16,768 nucleotides of DNA, taken from positions 1 to 16,768 of the forward strand of contig CALEOQ010000572.1 in assembly GCA_937910255.1 (NCBI GenBank), given 5' to 3'. The stretch is from an uncultured Caulobacteraceae bacterium. Lineage in GTDB: Bacteria > Pseudomonadota > Alphaproteobacteria > Caulobacterales > Caulobacteraceae. Shown here in pieces: positions 5,649-13,028 of the stretch (position 1 is its first letter; every line of letters begins with the position of its first letter). The notes under the pieces are model-generated. The model saw only the letters and a list, made by a program, of their open reading frames with translations, made no database searches and was not told where the DNA came from. Made by a program: the position numbers and the translations under genes.

Positions 5649-8522
5649 TTGACCCTGGCGTGGATCGCCCTACTGCCGTTTCTCGGCGCGCTTGCGCCGG
5701 CGCTGACCATCCGCCTCGGCCGCAACGCCTGCGCGCTGGCCACGGGGCTCGTGACGGCGAGCGCGCTCGCCCTGCTGCTGAGCCTCGCCCCGCAGGTCAT
5801 GGCCGGGGAGGTGGTGAGCACGAGGGTCGCCTGGTTCCCGACGCTCGGTCTCAACCTCAACTTCTTCCTCGATGCGCTGGGGCTGATGTTCGCCGGGATG
5901 ATCCTGGGCATCGGCCTGCTGGTGATCATCTATGCCCGGTTCTACCTGGCCAAGAGCGATCCCATGGGGCGTTTCTTCGCCTTCCTGCTGCTGTTCCAGG
6001 GGGCGATGGTGGGCATCGTCCTGTCGGACAACATCCTGCTGCTGCTGATCTTCTGGGAGCTGACCAGCCTCTCGTCCTTCCTGCTGATCGGCTACTGGCG
6101 CCACCTGCCCGAGGGCCGCCAGGGCGCGCGGATGGCCCTGACCATCACCGGCATGGGCGGGCTGTCGTTGATCGGCGGGCTGCTGATCCTGGGCCAGATC
6201 GCCGGCTCCTATGATCTGAGCGTCATCCTGCAGAGCGGAGCGGCCATCCAGGCCTCGCCCATGTACCTGCCGGCCCTGCTGCTGATCCTGGGGGGCTGCT
6301 TCACCAAGTCGGCCCAGTTCCCCTTCCACTTCTGGCTGCCCCACGCCATGGCCGCGCCGACGCCGGTCAGCGCCTATCTGCATTCGGCGACCATGGTGAA
6401 GGCCGGTGTCTTCCTGCTGGCCCGCCTGTGGCCGGCCCTGTCGGGGACGGAAGCCTGGTTCTATCTGGTGGGCGGGGTCGGCCTGGTGACCATGGTGTTC
6501 GCCGCCGTCGTCGCCCTGTTCAAGGATGATCTGAAAGGGCTGCTGGCCTATTCGACCATCAGCCACCTGGGGATGCTGACCTTCCTGTTCGGGCTGGGCA
6601 CGCCGGCCGCAGCCGTGGCCGGGATCTTCCACATCATCAACCACGCCACCTTCAAGGCGGCCCTGTTCATGAACGCCGGCATCGTCGATCACGAGGCCGG
6701 CACGCGGGACCTGCGCAAGCTGGGCGGCCTCGTCACCCTGATGCCCATCGCCGCCACCCTGGCGGTGCTGGCCGGCGCGGCCATGGCGGGGATTCCGCCG
6801 CTGAACGGCTTCATCTCCAAGGAGATGATGCTGGAGGAGGCGGTGCATAGTTCGGCCTTCGGTCTGCCGTGGCTGATCCCGGCCCTGGTGATGGTCGGCA
6901 TCCTGTTCTCGGCGGCCTACGCCTTCCGCTATGTGGTGGGCGTCTATTTCGGCCCCAAGCGCGAGTCCTACCCCGCCAAGCCCCACGACGCGCCGTTCGG
7001 CATGTGGGCGCCCTCGGCCCTGCTGGTGATCCTGGCGGTGGCCATCGGCCTGGCGCCGGCCCTGGTGGCCGGCCCGCTGGTCAACGCCGTGGCCGCCGCG
7101 GTGACCGGCGGCGCGGCCGGCGAGAAGCATCTGGCCCTGTGGCACGGCTTCAATGTCCCGCTGGCCATGAGCCTGGCGGCGATCCTGGGCGGCGCGATCC
7201 TGTTGGCCCTGCACCGGCCGGCCGCGCGGATCTGGAGCGCCATCGGCCTGCCCGAGGCCAAGACCCTGTTCGACGGAACGGTGGCGGCCGGGGCCGGCGG
7301 CGCGCGCGACGCGACCGAGGGGCTGCACAACGGCTCCCTGCAACGCTACCTGGCCACCATCCTGGGCGCCGCCATCCTGGCCGCCGTGACGGGTTTCCTG
7401 AGCGCCCCCTATGTGGAGGGGCTGCGCCCGACGCTCGCCGCGCCAGGGGCGGCGATCATTGGCTGGGCGCTGCTGATCGGCGGAACCGCGGCCGTGGTGC
7501 TGGGGCATCGACAGCGCTATCTGGCGCTGATCTTCATCAGCGTGATCGGCTCGATCGTCTCCCTGGGCTTTGTCTATCTGTCGGCGCCGGACCTGGCCCT
7601 GACCCAGATCTCAGTGGAGGTGGTGACCATCCTGCTGCTGCTGCTGGCGCTCAACCTGATGCCCAAGACGACCCCGGTGGAGAGCAGCCCGGCGCGCCGC
7701 ACCCGCGACGGGGTTCTGGCGACCCTCGGCGGCCTGGGCATGGCCGGCGCCACCTGGGCGCTGCTGCGTCGGGAGGGGCCGCCTTCGATCTCGGAGTTCC
7801 ACTGGGCCAATTCCTATTCCGGCGGCGGCGGGACCAATGTGGTCAACGTCATCCTGGTGGACTTCCGGGGCTTCGACACCTTCGGCGAGATCATCGTCCT
7901 GGGCATTGCGGCCCTGATCATCTTCGCCCTGCTGGAGACCGCCGACCGCGGCGCGTCGGGACAGCGCCTGGCCAGCTGGGAGCCCGATCAGCGGCGCAGT
8001 CCTGAGCACCATCCGATGATGCTGGTGGTGGCCACCCGGCTGCTGCTGCCGCTGGCCTCGGTGGTCGGGCTCTACATCTTCCTGCGCGGGCACAATGAGC
8101 CCGGCGGCGGCTTCATCGCCGGGCTGGTGGTCTCCATCGCCCTGCTGATGCAGTACATGGCCTCGGGCTATGCCTGGTCCAATCGCCGGCTGCCCGCCGA
8201 TCATCACGCCCTGATCGGGTTTGGGGTGACCGTGGCGGCGGTGACGGGGCTCACCGCCATGGCGCTCGGGGCGCCGTTCCTGAAGAGCGCCTATGAGTAC
8301 GTCTCCATCCCGCTGATCGGCGATGTGGGCCTGTCCAGCGCCCTGGCCTTCGACATCGGCGTGGCCTTCACGGTGGTCGGCGCAGTCATGCTGGCCCTGC
8401 ACCATCTGTCGGGCGTGGCGCGCCGGGCCGAGAAGGCCGCCCCCAGCGAGTACGCCATGGACGTCGATCCGAGCCGGACGTCTGCGCCTGCGCCCACCCC
8501 AAAGCCGGGCGAGGGCGCATGA
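5649..8522 (+). CDS. mrpA: Na+/H+ antiporter Mrp subunit A fused to subunit B
   Basis: The largest subunit of the Mrp cation/proton antiporter, 957 residues with about 20 or more membrane segments. Residues 1 to about 500 are NuoL-like. Key charged residues expected for proton transfer are visible: Glu137 in FWELTSLSSF, Lys220 and His227 in CFTKSAQFPFHFWLPHAM, His245 and Lys251 in YLHSATMVKAG, and Lys336 in NHATFKAALF. An MrpA-specific region follows with SAPDLALTQISVEVV, including Glu657. From about 790 to 920 there is an MnhB domain (RGHNEPGGGFIAGLV), so A and B are fused, as in rhizobial Pha systems. A Pro/Ala-rich tail closes the protein. The start is an unusual TTG at 5649 with GAGGG 5 bases upstream. 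It is the first gene of the operon, and its last four bases overlap mrpC. Confidence 0.95.
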   Translation: MTLAWIALLPFLGALAPALTIRLGRNACALATGLVTASALALLLSLAPQVMAGEVVSTRVAWFPTLGLNLNFFLDALGLMFAGMILGIGLLVIIYARFYLAKSDPMGRFFAFLLLFQGAMVGIVLSDNILLLLIFWELTSLSSFLLIGYWRHLPEGRQGARMALTITGMGGLSLIGGLLILGQIAGSYDLSVILQSGAAIQASPMYLPALLLILGGCFTKSAQFPFHFWLPHAMAAPTPVSAYLHSATMVKAGVFLLARLWPALSGTEAWFYLVGGVGLVTMVFAAVVALFKDDLKGLLAYSTISHLGMLTFLFGLGTPAAAVAGIFHIINHATFKAALFMNAGIVDHEAGTRDLRKLGGLVTLMPIAATLAVLAGAAMAGIPPLNGFISKEMMLEEAVHSSAFGLPWLIPALVMVGILFSAAYAFRYVVGVYFGPKRESYPAKPHDAPFGMWAPSALLVILAVAIGLAPALVAGPLVNAVAAAVTGGAAGEKHLALWHGFNVPLAMSLAAILGGAILLALHRPAARIWSAIGLPEAKTLFDGTVAAGAGGARDATEGLHNGSLQRYLATILGAAILAAVTGFLSAPYVEGLRPTLAAPGAAIIGWALLIGGTAAVVLGHRQRYLALIFISVIGSIVSLGFVYLSAPDLALTQISVEVVTILLLLLALNLMPKTTPVESSPARRTRDGVLATLGGLGMAGATWALLRREGPPSISEFHWANSYSGGGGTNVVNVILVDFRGFDTFGEIIVLGIAALIIFALLETADRGASGQRLASWEPDQRRSPEHHPMMLVVATRLLLPLASVVGLYIFLRGHNEPGGGFIAGLVVSIALLMQYMASGYAWSNRRLPADHHALIGFGVTVAAVTGLTAMALGAPFLKSAYEYVSIPLIGDVGLSSALAFDIGVAFTVVGAVMLALHHLSGVARRAEKAAPSEYAMDVDPSRTSAPAPTPKPGEGA

Positions 8523-8929
8523 GCATCGAATTCCTGGTGGCCTCGGCGGTCGGGGTCCTGTCGGCGGCCGGAATCTATCTGGTGTTACGCGGGCGGACCT
8601 TCCCGGTGGTGCTGGGCCTGGCCTTCATGTCCTACGCCATCAATGTCTTCCTGTTCGCCTCAGGCCGGCTGGTGGTGAACCAGCCGCCGATCTACGGCAA
8701 GGACGTGGCGGCCTATACCGATCCGCTGCCCCAGGCCCTGGTGCTGACCGCCATCGTCATCTCGTTCGGCATGACCGCCCTGGTGGTGGTGCTGTCCCTG
8801 CGCACCTTCCTTGAGGCGGGCACCGACCAGGTGGACGGGGCAGGCGAAATCGACGCCGAGGCGGAGATCGCAGGCGAGGGGCCAGCTTCCGACCTGCCGG
8901 TTCGCCGGGACGTGGAGGCGAAGCCATGA
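8519..8929 (+). CDS. mrpC: Na+/H+ antiporter Mrp subunit C
   Basis: A 136-residue NuoK-like subunit with three membrane segments at roughly 4-24, 29-49 and 72-96. The strongest marker is DPLPQALVLTAIVISFG (69-84), the conserved MrpC/NuoK core that contacts the antiporter-like subunits. The N-terminal segment GIYLVLRGRTFPVVLGL is also typical. After the third helix comes an acidic, soluble tail (about 100-136, rich in Asp and Glu) that is longer than in many MrpC proteins. The ATG overlaps the mrpA stop by four bases (ATGA) with GAGG just upstream, so translation is likely coupled. The gene ends in a four-base overlap with mrpD. Assignment is firm from sequence and from position in the operon. 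Confidence 0.94.
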   Translation: MSIEFLVASAVGVLSAAGIYLVLRGRTFPVVLGLAFMSYAINVFLFASGRLVVNQPPIYGKDVAAYTDPLPQALVLTAIVISFGMTALVVVLSLRTFLEAGTDQVDGAGEIDAEAEIAGEGPASDLPVRRDVEAKP

Positions 8930-10452
8930 ACCCGTGGATGGTCGCCCCGATCCTGATTCCGGCGCTGCTGGCGCCGCTGATGCTGCTGTTCCTGCGGCAT
9001 CGGCTGACCGCTTCGCGGACCCTGTCCCTGACCGCCTGCCTGGTCTTGCTGGCCGTGGCGGGGCTGCTGCTGGGACAGGCGTCCAATGGCGAGATCCAGG
9101 TCTACGCCATGGGCGACTGGATGGCGCCCTTTGGCATCGTGCTGGTGCTCGACCGGCTGTCGGCGATGATGCTGGTGACCACCGCCCTCCTGGCCCTGGC
9201 GGTGATGGCCTATGCGGTGGTCAGCGGCCTGGACCGCAAGGGCTGGCACTTCCACCCGTTGTTCCAGTTCCAGATGCTGGGCCTGAACGGGGCGTTCCTG
9301 ACCGGGGACCTGTTCAACCTGTTCGTCTTCTTCGAGGTGCTGCTGATCGCCTCCTACGGCCTGATGCTGCACGGGGGCGGGGCGGCGCGGCTGAAGGCCG
9401 GGGTGCAGTATGTGGTGGTCAACCTGGTGGGATCGACCCTGTTCCTGGTGGCGGTCGGCCTGCTGTACGGCGCCACGGGCACGCTCAACATGGCCCATAT
9501 GGGCGAGCGGGTGGCTCAGGCGCCGGCTGGCGATCACGCCCTGATCCTGGCCGGCGGGCTGCTGATGGTGGCGGTGTTCGGCCTGAAGGCGGCCCTTGTG
9601 CCGCTGCACTTCTGGCTACCGCGGACCTACGCCTCGACCTCGGCGCCGACGGCGGCGCTGTTTGCGATCATGACCAAGGTCGGCGCCTACTGCATCCTGC
9701 GTTTCACCACGACCACCTTCGGGGCGGGCGCCGGCGAGCTGGCCTGGGCGCCGGGGCCGTGGCTGCTGCCAGCCGCGGTGGTCACCCTGGTGCTGGGGTT
9801 CATCGGGGTGCTGGGCGCCCGTCACCTGCGCAAGATGGCGGCCTATGCGGTGATCGGCTCCATGGGGACACTGCTCTGCGCCCTGGCCATGTTCACCCCG
9901 GAGTCCACGGCCGCCGCGCTCTATTACCTGCCGCATTCGACCTTTACGGCGGCGGCCCTCTTCCTGCTGGTGGACGTCATCGCCGCGCGCCGGGGGGACT
10001 ATGGGGACACCCTGGCGCCGAGCCCGCCGTTCGCCCAGGCCGGCGTGCTGTCGGGTCTGTTCTTCCTGACGGCCATCGCCGCGGTCGGCCTGCCGCCCCT
10101 GTCGGGCTTTCCCGGCAAGCTGCTGATCCTCGACGCGGTGAGGGGATCGCCCGGCGGCTGGTGGGTCTGGGGCGGCATTCTGGGGACGACGGTGATCAGC
10201 ATGCTCGCCTTTGCGCGGGCCGGCAGCGCCATCTTCTGGAAGAGCGCGGCCACCGAGGGCGAGGTCAAGGCGGGCAAGCCCGTGGCCCCGAACGCCTCGG
10301 CGGCGATCATCGCGGCGCTGCTGGCGGCCCTGGTCGTGCTGACCATCGCCGGCGGGCCGATAAGCGCCTATGTGAACGCGACGGCGGCGCAGCTCTATGA
10401 CCTGCAGGCCTATCCCGACGCCGTCCTGGCCCAGTCGAGGGGCGCGCGATGA
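8926..10452 (+). CDS. mrpD: Na+/H+ antiporter Mrp subunit D
   Basis: A 508-residue antiporter-like membrane subunit (NuoM/NuoN type, about 14 helices), the second proton-channel protein of the Mrp complex. Conserved functional residues are present: Glu137 in LFNLFVFFEVLLIASYGL, Lys221 and His228 in FGLKAALVPLHFWLPRTY, and Lys251 in IMTKVGAYCILRF. The Glu on helix 5 and the Lys on helices 7 and 8 are the residues needed for activity in characterised MrpD proteins. SFGM-free spacing and the HFWLPRTYAS sequence separate it from MrpA. The ATG overlaps the mrpC stop by four bases and has GGAGG 7 bases upstream, one of the best ribosome-binding sites in the operon. It overlaps mrpE by four bases at its end. 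Confidence 0.95.
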   Translation: MNPWMVAPILIPALLAPLMLLFLRHRLTASRTLSLTACLVLLAVAGLLLGQASNGEIQVYAMGDWMAPFGIVLVLDRLSAMMLVTTALLALAVMAYAVVSGLDRKGWHFHPLFQFQMLGLNGAFLTGDLFNLFVFFEVLLIASYGLMLHGGGAARLKAGVQYVVVNLVGSTLFLVAVGLLYGATGTLNMAHMGERVAQAPAGDHALILAGGLLMVAVFGLKAALVPLHFWLPRTYASTSAPTAALFAIMTKVGAYCILRFTTTTFGAGAGELAWAPGPWLLPAAVVTLVLGFIGVLGARHLRKMAAYAVIGSMGTLLCALAMFTPESTAAALYYLPHSTFTAAALFLLVDVIAARRGDYGDTLAPSPPFAQAGVLSGLFFLTAIAAVGLPPLSGFPGKLLILDAVRGSPGGWWVWGGILGTTVISMLAFARAGSAIFWKSAATEGEVKAGKPVAPNASAAIIAALLAALVVLTIAGGPISAYVNATAAQLYDLQAYPDAVLAQSRGAR

Positions 10453-10940
10453 TCAAGAAGCTGCTGCCGCACCCGGCGCTCACCGTCACCCTGATCATCG
10501 TCTGGATGCTGCTGGCCAACAGCCTGACGGTAGGCGGCCTTGTGCTGGGCGTGATCGTCGGGGTGGTCGTGCCGATCCTGACCAGCCCGTTCTGGCCTGA
10601 CCGGCCGAAGTTGCGTTTTGGCCCGCCGACCTGGTTCTATCTGGGGCTCGTGACCTGGGACATCATCACCGCCAGCTTCCAGATCGCCATGATCGTGCTG
10701 TTCAAGCGGTCGAAGGACCTGCAGTCGGCCTGGCTGGTGGTGCCGCTGGACCTGCGCAGTCCCGAGGCGATCACCATGCTGGCCGGCACGATCAGCATGA
10801 CGCCGGGGACCGTGTCCTGCGACGTCTCGTCCTGTGGGCGCGCCCTGCTGGTCCACGCCCTGGACACCGCCGACCCGCAGGGCGAGGTCGACCGGATCAA
10901 GAGCCGCTATGAGGCGCGGCTGAAGAGGATCTTCGCATGA
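10449..10940 (+). CDS. mrpE: Na+/H+ antiporter Mrp subunit E
   Basis: A 163-residue Mrp subunit with no complex I counterpart. Two N-terminal hydrophobic segments (about 10-45) and one around 62-85 are followed by a soluble domain. Family markers are LAGTISMTPGTVSCDV (111-126) and LLVHALD (133-139), which are diagnostic of MrpE/MnhE. The tail from about 145 is charged and helical (DRIKSRYEARLKRIF). MrpE is needed for assembly or full activity of the complex, though its exact role is less clear than that of A and D. The start codon lies in a four-base ATGA overlap with mrpD, and the stop overlaps mrpF the same way, so the subunits are probably made in a fixed ratio by coupled translation. Confidence 0.93.
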   Translation: MIKKLLPHPALTVTLIIVWMLLANSLTVGGLVLGVIVGVVVPILTSPFWPDRPKLRFGPPTWFYLGLVTWDIITASFQIAMIVLFKRSKDLQSAWLVVPLDLRSPEAITMLAGTISMTPGTVSCDVSSCGRALLVHALDTADPQGEVDRIKSRYEARLKRIFA

Positions 10941-11206
10941 TCGAGATCGCCGTCCTGTTCGCCATCTCCTGCGTAGGGCTGGCCATGGCCCTGAACTTCT
11001 GGCGGCTGGCCCGGGGGCCGACCACGGCCGACCGCATCCTGGCGCTGGACACCCTGACCATCAACGCCATCGCCCTGATCGTGCTGATGCAGATCCAGCA
11101 GGGGTCGGCGGTCTATTTCGAGGCCGCCCTGCTGCTGGCCATGGTGGGCTTCGTGGGCACGGTGGCCTACTGCAAGTTCCTGCTGCGTGGCGATATCGTG
11201 GAGTGA
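10937..11206 (+). CDS. mrpF: Na+/H+ antiporter Mrp subunit F
   Basis: An 89-residue protein with three membrane helices (about 3-22, 38-55, 60-82), the standard size for MrpF/MnhF. The hallmark loop R-x-x-x-G-P-T-x-x-D-R-x-L-A-L-D is seen at 23-38 (RLARGPTTADRILALD), including Asp32 and Asp38. MrpF sits beside the MrpA C-terminal region in the complex and is thought to help form the cation path. The ATG overlaps the mrpE stop by four bases with AGGA upstream. The TGA stop at 11204-11206 overlaps a GTG that can start mrpG. Confidence 0.93.
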   Translation: MIEIAVLFAISCVGLAMALNFWRLARGPTTADRILALDTLTINAIALIVLMQIQQGSAVYFEAALLLAMVGFVGTVAYCKFLLRGDIVE

Positions 11207-11625
11207 CGATGATGGACGCCGGCCCCTTCGAAATCCTGATCTCGGCCCTGCTGGTGCTCGGCGGCGTCTTCGCCCTGGTGGGCTCCTGGGGCCTGGCGCG
11301 CATGCCGTCCCTGATGACCCGCCTGCATGGGCCGACCAAGGTGACGACCCTGGGGGTCGGCTCGCTGCTGGTGGCCTCGATGATCTTCTTTCCCGCGATC
11401 CATGGGACCTATTCGGCCCATGAGCTGCTGATCACCCTGTTCCTGTTCCTCACCGCGCCGATCTCGGCCAACATGATCGCCAAGGCCCACCTGCACCGGC
11501 AGGGGCGGCAGATCGATCCCAATCCCATGGACGATATCGCCGAGGGCTTGCCCAAGACGGGGCTGGGCACAGGCTGGGCGACCTTCCAGGGCCTGGACAC
11601 CGATAAGCTCAACATCCCGCGCTGA
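11203..11625 (+). CDS. mrpG: Na+/H+ antiporter Mrp subunit G
   Basis: A 140-residue last subunit of the Mrp complex with three membrane helices at about 10-31, 46-64 and 73-95. Diagnostic stretches are LARMPSLMTRLHGPTKVTTL (31-50) and TAPISANMIAKA (84-95), both typical of MrpG/MnhG. A soluble tail of about 45 residues follows. The start is not certain. GTG at 11203 keeps the four-base overlap seen at all other junctions, but ATG at 11209 or 11212 has GGAG at 11200-11203 in better position; the difference is two or three residues. It closes the operon, and a thioesterase gene follows 41 bases later with no clear terminator between them. Confidence 0.93.
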   Translation: MTMMDAGPFEILISALLVLGGVFALVGSWGLARMPSLMTRLHGPTKVTTLGVGSLLVASMIFFPAIHGTYSAHELLITLFLFLTAPISANMIAKAHLHRQGRQIDPNPMDDIAEGLPKTGLGTGWATFQGLDTDKLNIPR

Positions 11626-11666
11626 ACCCTTGCCCGGGACGGCGGAATCCGGGATGGATCGCGCCG

Positions 11667-12437
11667 ATGACAAATGACCCGTTCTTCCAGCGGCAAGACG
11701 ATGGCCGCTTCCTGCCGACGCCAGCCTGCCGAGGCCCGTGGAATCCCCAGTCTCTGCATGGCCGGGTGATCGTCGGCCTGCTCGGCCACGTGCTGGAGGC
11801 CGAGCATGGGGACCCCGACTTCATCCCCGCCCGGCTGACCGTGGACATGTACCGCCTGCCAGACTTCTCGCCTGTGGAGGTGACGACGCGGGTGGTGCGC
11901 GAGGGCCGGCGCATCAAGGTGGTGGACGCCGAGTTCATCAGCGGCGGGGTCAGCATGGGGCGGGCGAGCTGCCAGTTCCTGCGCCGGACAGAGAACCCCG
12001 AGGGGACCGTCTGGACGCCCGGCAACTGGAGCGTGCCGGCGCCGGCCGACATCCCGCCGCCCGAGGACAAGCGCATGGGCATGTGGGCCATGCGGCGGAT
12101 CACCGGCGATTTTGGCGAGGTGGGGGTCAAGCGCACCTGGATGAGTGAGGTGCGCGAGCTGGTGGGCGGCGAGGCGCTGACGCCCTTCACCCGGGTGGCG
12201 GTGGCCGCCGACTTCGCCAGCCCGTTCGCCAATGCTGGCGACAAGGGGCTGGCCTATATCAACAGCGACGTGACGGTCTATCTGCACCGGCTGCCGGCCA
12301 CCGAGTGGATCGGCTTCGAGGTGGTCAACCACGGCGCCAGCGACGGCGTCGCGGTGGGGGAATGCTTCCTCTATGACGAGCAGGGGCCGATCGGCTCGGC
12401 CGCCTGCACGGCGCTGGCCCAGGTGATGAAGCGCTGA
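11667..12437 (+). CDS. Acyl-CoA thioesterase-like double-hotdog protein
   Basis: A 256-residue cytoplasmic protein with the layout of the 4HBT_3/TesB-like thioesterase superfamily, two hotdog folds in tandem. The N-terminal half has W-N-P-x-x-L-H-G-R (25-33), then FIPARLTVDMYRLPDFSPVE (52-71) and VVREGRRIKVVDAEF (77-91), a pattern shared by acyl-CoA thioesterases and related acyl-binding proteins. The C-terminal half repeats the idea with AYINSDVTVYLHRLPATEWIG and ends in SAACTALAQV. Substrate chain length cannot be judged, and some family members are not proven enzymes. The ATG at 11667 has only a weak site (GGGATGGA) ahead of it. Co-transcription with mrp is possible from spacing, but there is no functional link. 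Its stop lies 10 bases from the convergent lipoprotein gene. Confidence 0.7.
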   Translation: MTNDPFFQRQDDGRFLPTPACRGPWNPQSLHGRVIVGLLGHVLEAEHGDPDFIPARLTVDMYRLPDFSPVEVTTRVVREGRRIKVVDAEFISGGVSMGRASCQFLRRTENPEGTVWTPGNWSVPAPADIPPPEDKRMGMWAMRRITGDFGEVGVKRTWMSEVRELVGGEALTPFTRVAVAADFASPFANAGDKGLAYINSDVTVYLHRLPATEWIGFEVVNHGASDGVAVGECFLYDEQGPIGSAACTALAQVMKR

Positions 12438-12447
12438 GGCGCGGGCT

Positions 12448-12969
12448 TTAGGAGACGCTGACGGCGCGGCGGCACTCGGCGGCGAAGCCTGCGGCGACGC
12501 CGGCCGGGGGCGGCATGTGCGGGCCGAGTTCCTGGGTTCCATAGACGGCGCTGATCGCCGTGGCGCTCTCCAGGCGATCGAGGAAATCCGTCGAGATGTC
12601 AGCCTGCGCCTTCACGCCCGGGCCCGCGGCGGTCGAGTCGGCGACGAAGACGAACAGGGTGTCGTCCAGCCCCACGGTCAGGCGTTCTTCGCTGCCGATC
12701 GGGGTGAAGCCTTCAATATCGAGGGTCATGAGCGCCGGGTTGCGGATGCAGCCCAGGCGCAGGACGGGGACGCCGGCGGCGTCGCTGAGCAATAGGGCGA
12801 TGCCCTCGCCATTGGAGGCGGTTCCCCAGGAGAGGCCAGGCTGGGTGTCTGCAGCCGGCGCCGGGGCCTCGGCGACGGGGGTCGGCGGCGGGGCGGCGGG
12901 CTCTTCGGCGGGCGAGCAGGCGCAAAGCGCCAGGGCCGCGGCGAGCGCCAGTCCTGAGACGAGTTTCAT
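12448..12969 (-). CDS. Small lipoprotein of unknown function
   Basis: A 173-residue exported lipoprotein. The N terminus is a textbook signal: MK, a hydrophobic core of Leu and Ala, then a lipobox LCAC in which Cys18 is the likely lipidated residue (Cys16 is a less likely alternative). A linker rich in Pro and Ala follows (about 20-43), then a globular region of about 130 residues with two cysteines (in RLGCIRN and AECRRA) that might pair. I do not recognise this domain. The pattern of small beta-rich segments with VLRLGCIRNPALMTLDIEGF suggests a compact beta domain, but that is only an impression. The start has AAGGAG 7 bases upstream. It lies 59 bases after the MFS pump on the same strand and may be read from its transcript. 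Confidence 0.7.
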   Translation of the reverse strand: MKLVSGLALAAALALCACSPAEEPAAPPPTPVAEAPAPAADTQPGLSWGTASNGEGIALLLSDAAGVPVLRLGCIRNPALMTLDIEGFTPIGSEERLTVGLDDTLFVFVADSTAAGPGVKAQADISTDFLDRLESATAISAVYGTQELGPHMPPPAGVAAGFAAECRRAVSVS

Positions 12970-12978
12970 GGGGGGGCT

Positions 12979-13008
12979 CCTTCCCCCGCCATAGGCGGCA
13001 GGGGAAGG
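12979..13008 (-). promoter_or_regulatory. Hairpin overlapping the lipoprotein ribosome-binding site
   Basis: In the - strand transcript, CCTTCCCC (13008-13001) pairs with GGGGAAGG (12986-12979) and CGCC (12997-12994... inner arm 12997-12994) with GGCG (12990-12987). This leaves a TAT loop and a 3-base bulge: a 12-bp stem. The right arm contains the AAGG of the lipoprotein's AAGGAG site (12982-12977), so the folded form would block translation. It also sits 21 bases past the stop of the MFS pump and could act as a weak terminator or 3' end stabiliser. No T-run follows. Confidence 0.45.
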
Positions 13009-13028
13009 GCGGCGTCAAGCTCTGGAGG

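Noticed and set aside
5670..7508. A 612-codon - strand open frame opposite mrpA
   Set aside because: Shadow of mrpA: composition dominated by Gln, Gly, Arg and His, no ribosome-binding site, no domain. Long antisense frames are common in GC-rich genes.
6869..8005. A 378-codon + strand frame within mrpA
   Set aside because: It overlaps the highly conserved mrpA frame and encodes Arg/Gly/Pro-rich low-complexity sequence; codon bias favours the mrpA frame.
8811..10400. A 529-codon + strand frame overlapping mrpC and mrpD
   Set aside because: Alternate frame of mrpD; the real frame contains the conserved Glu137/Lys221/Lys251 residues of the antiporter subunit.
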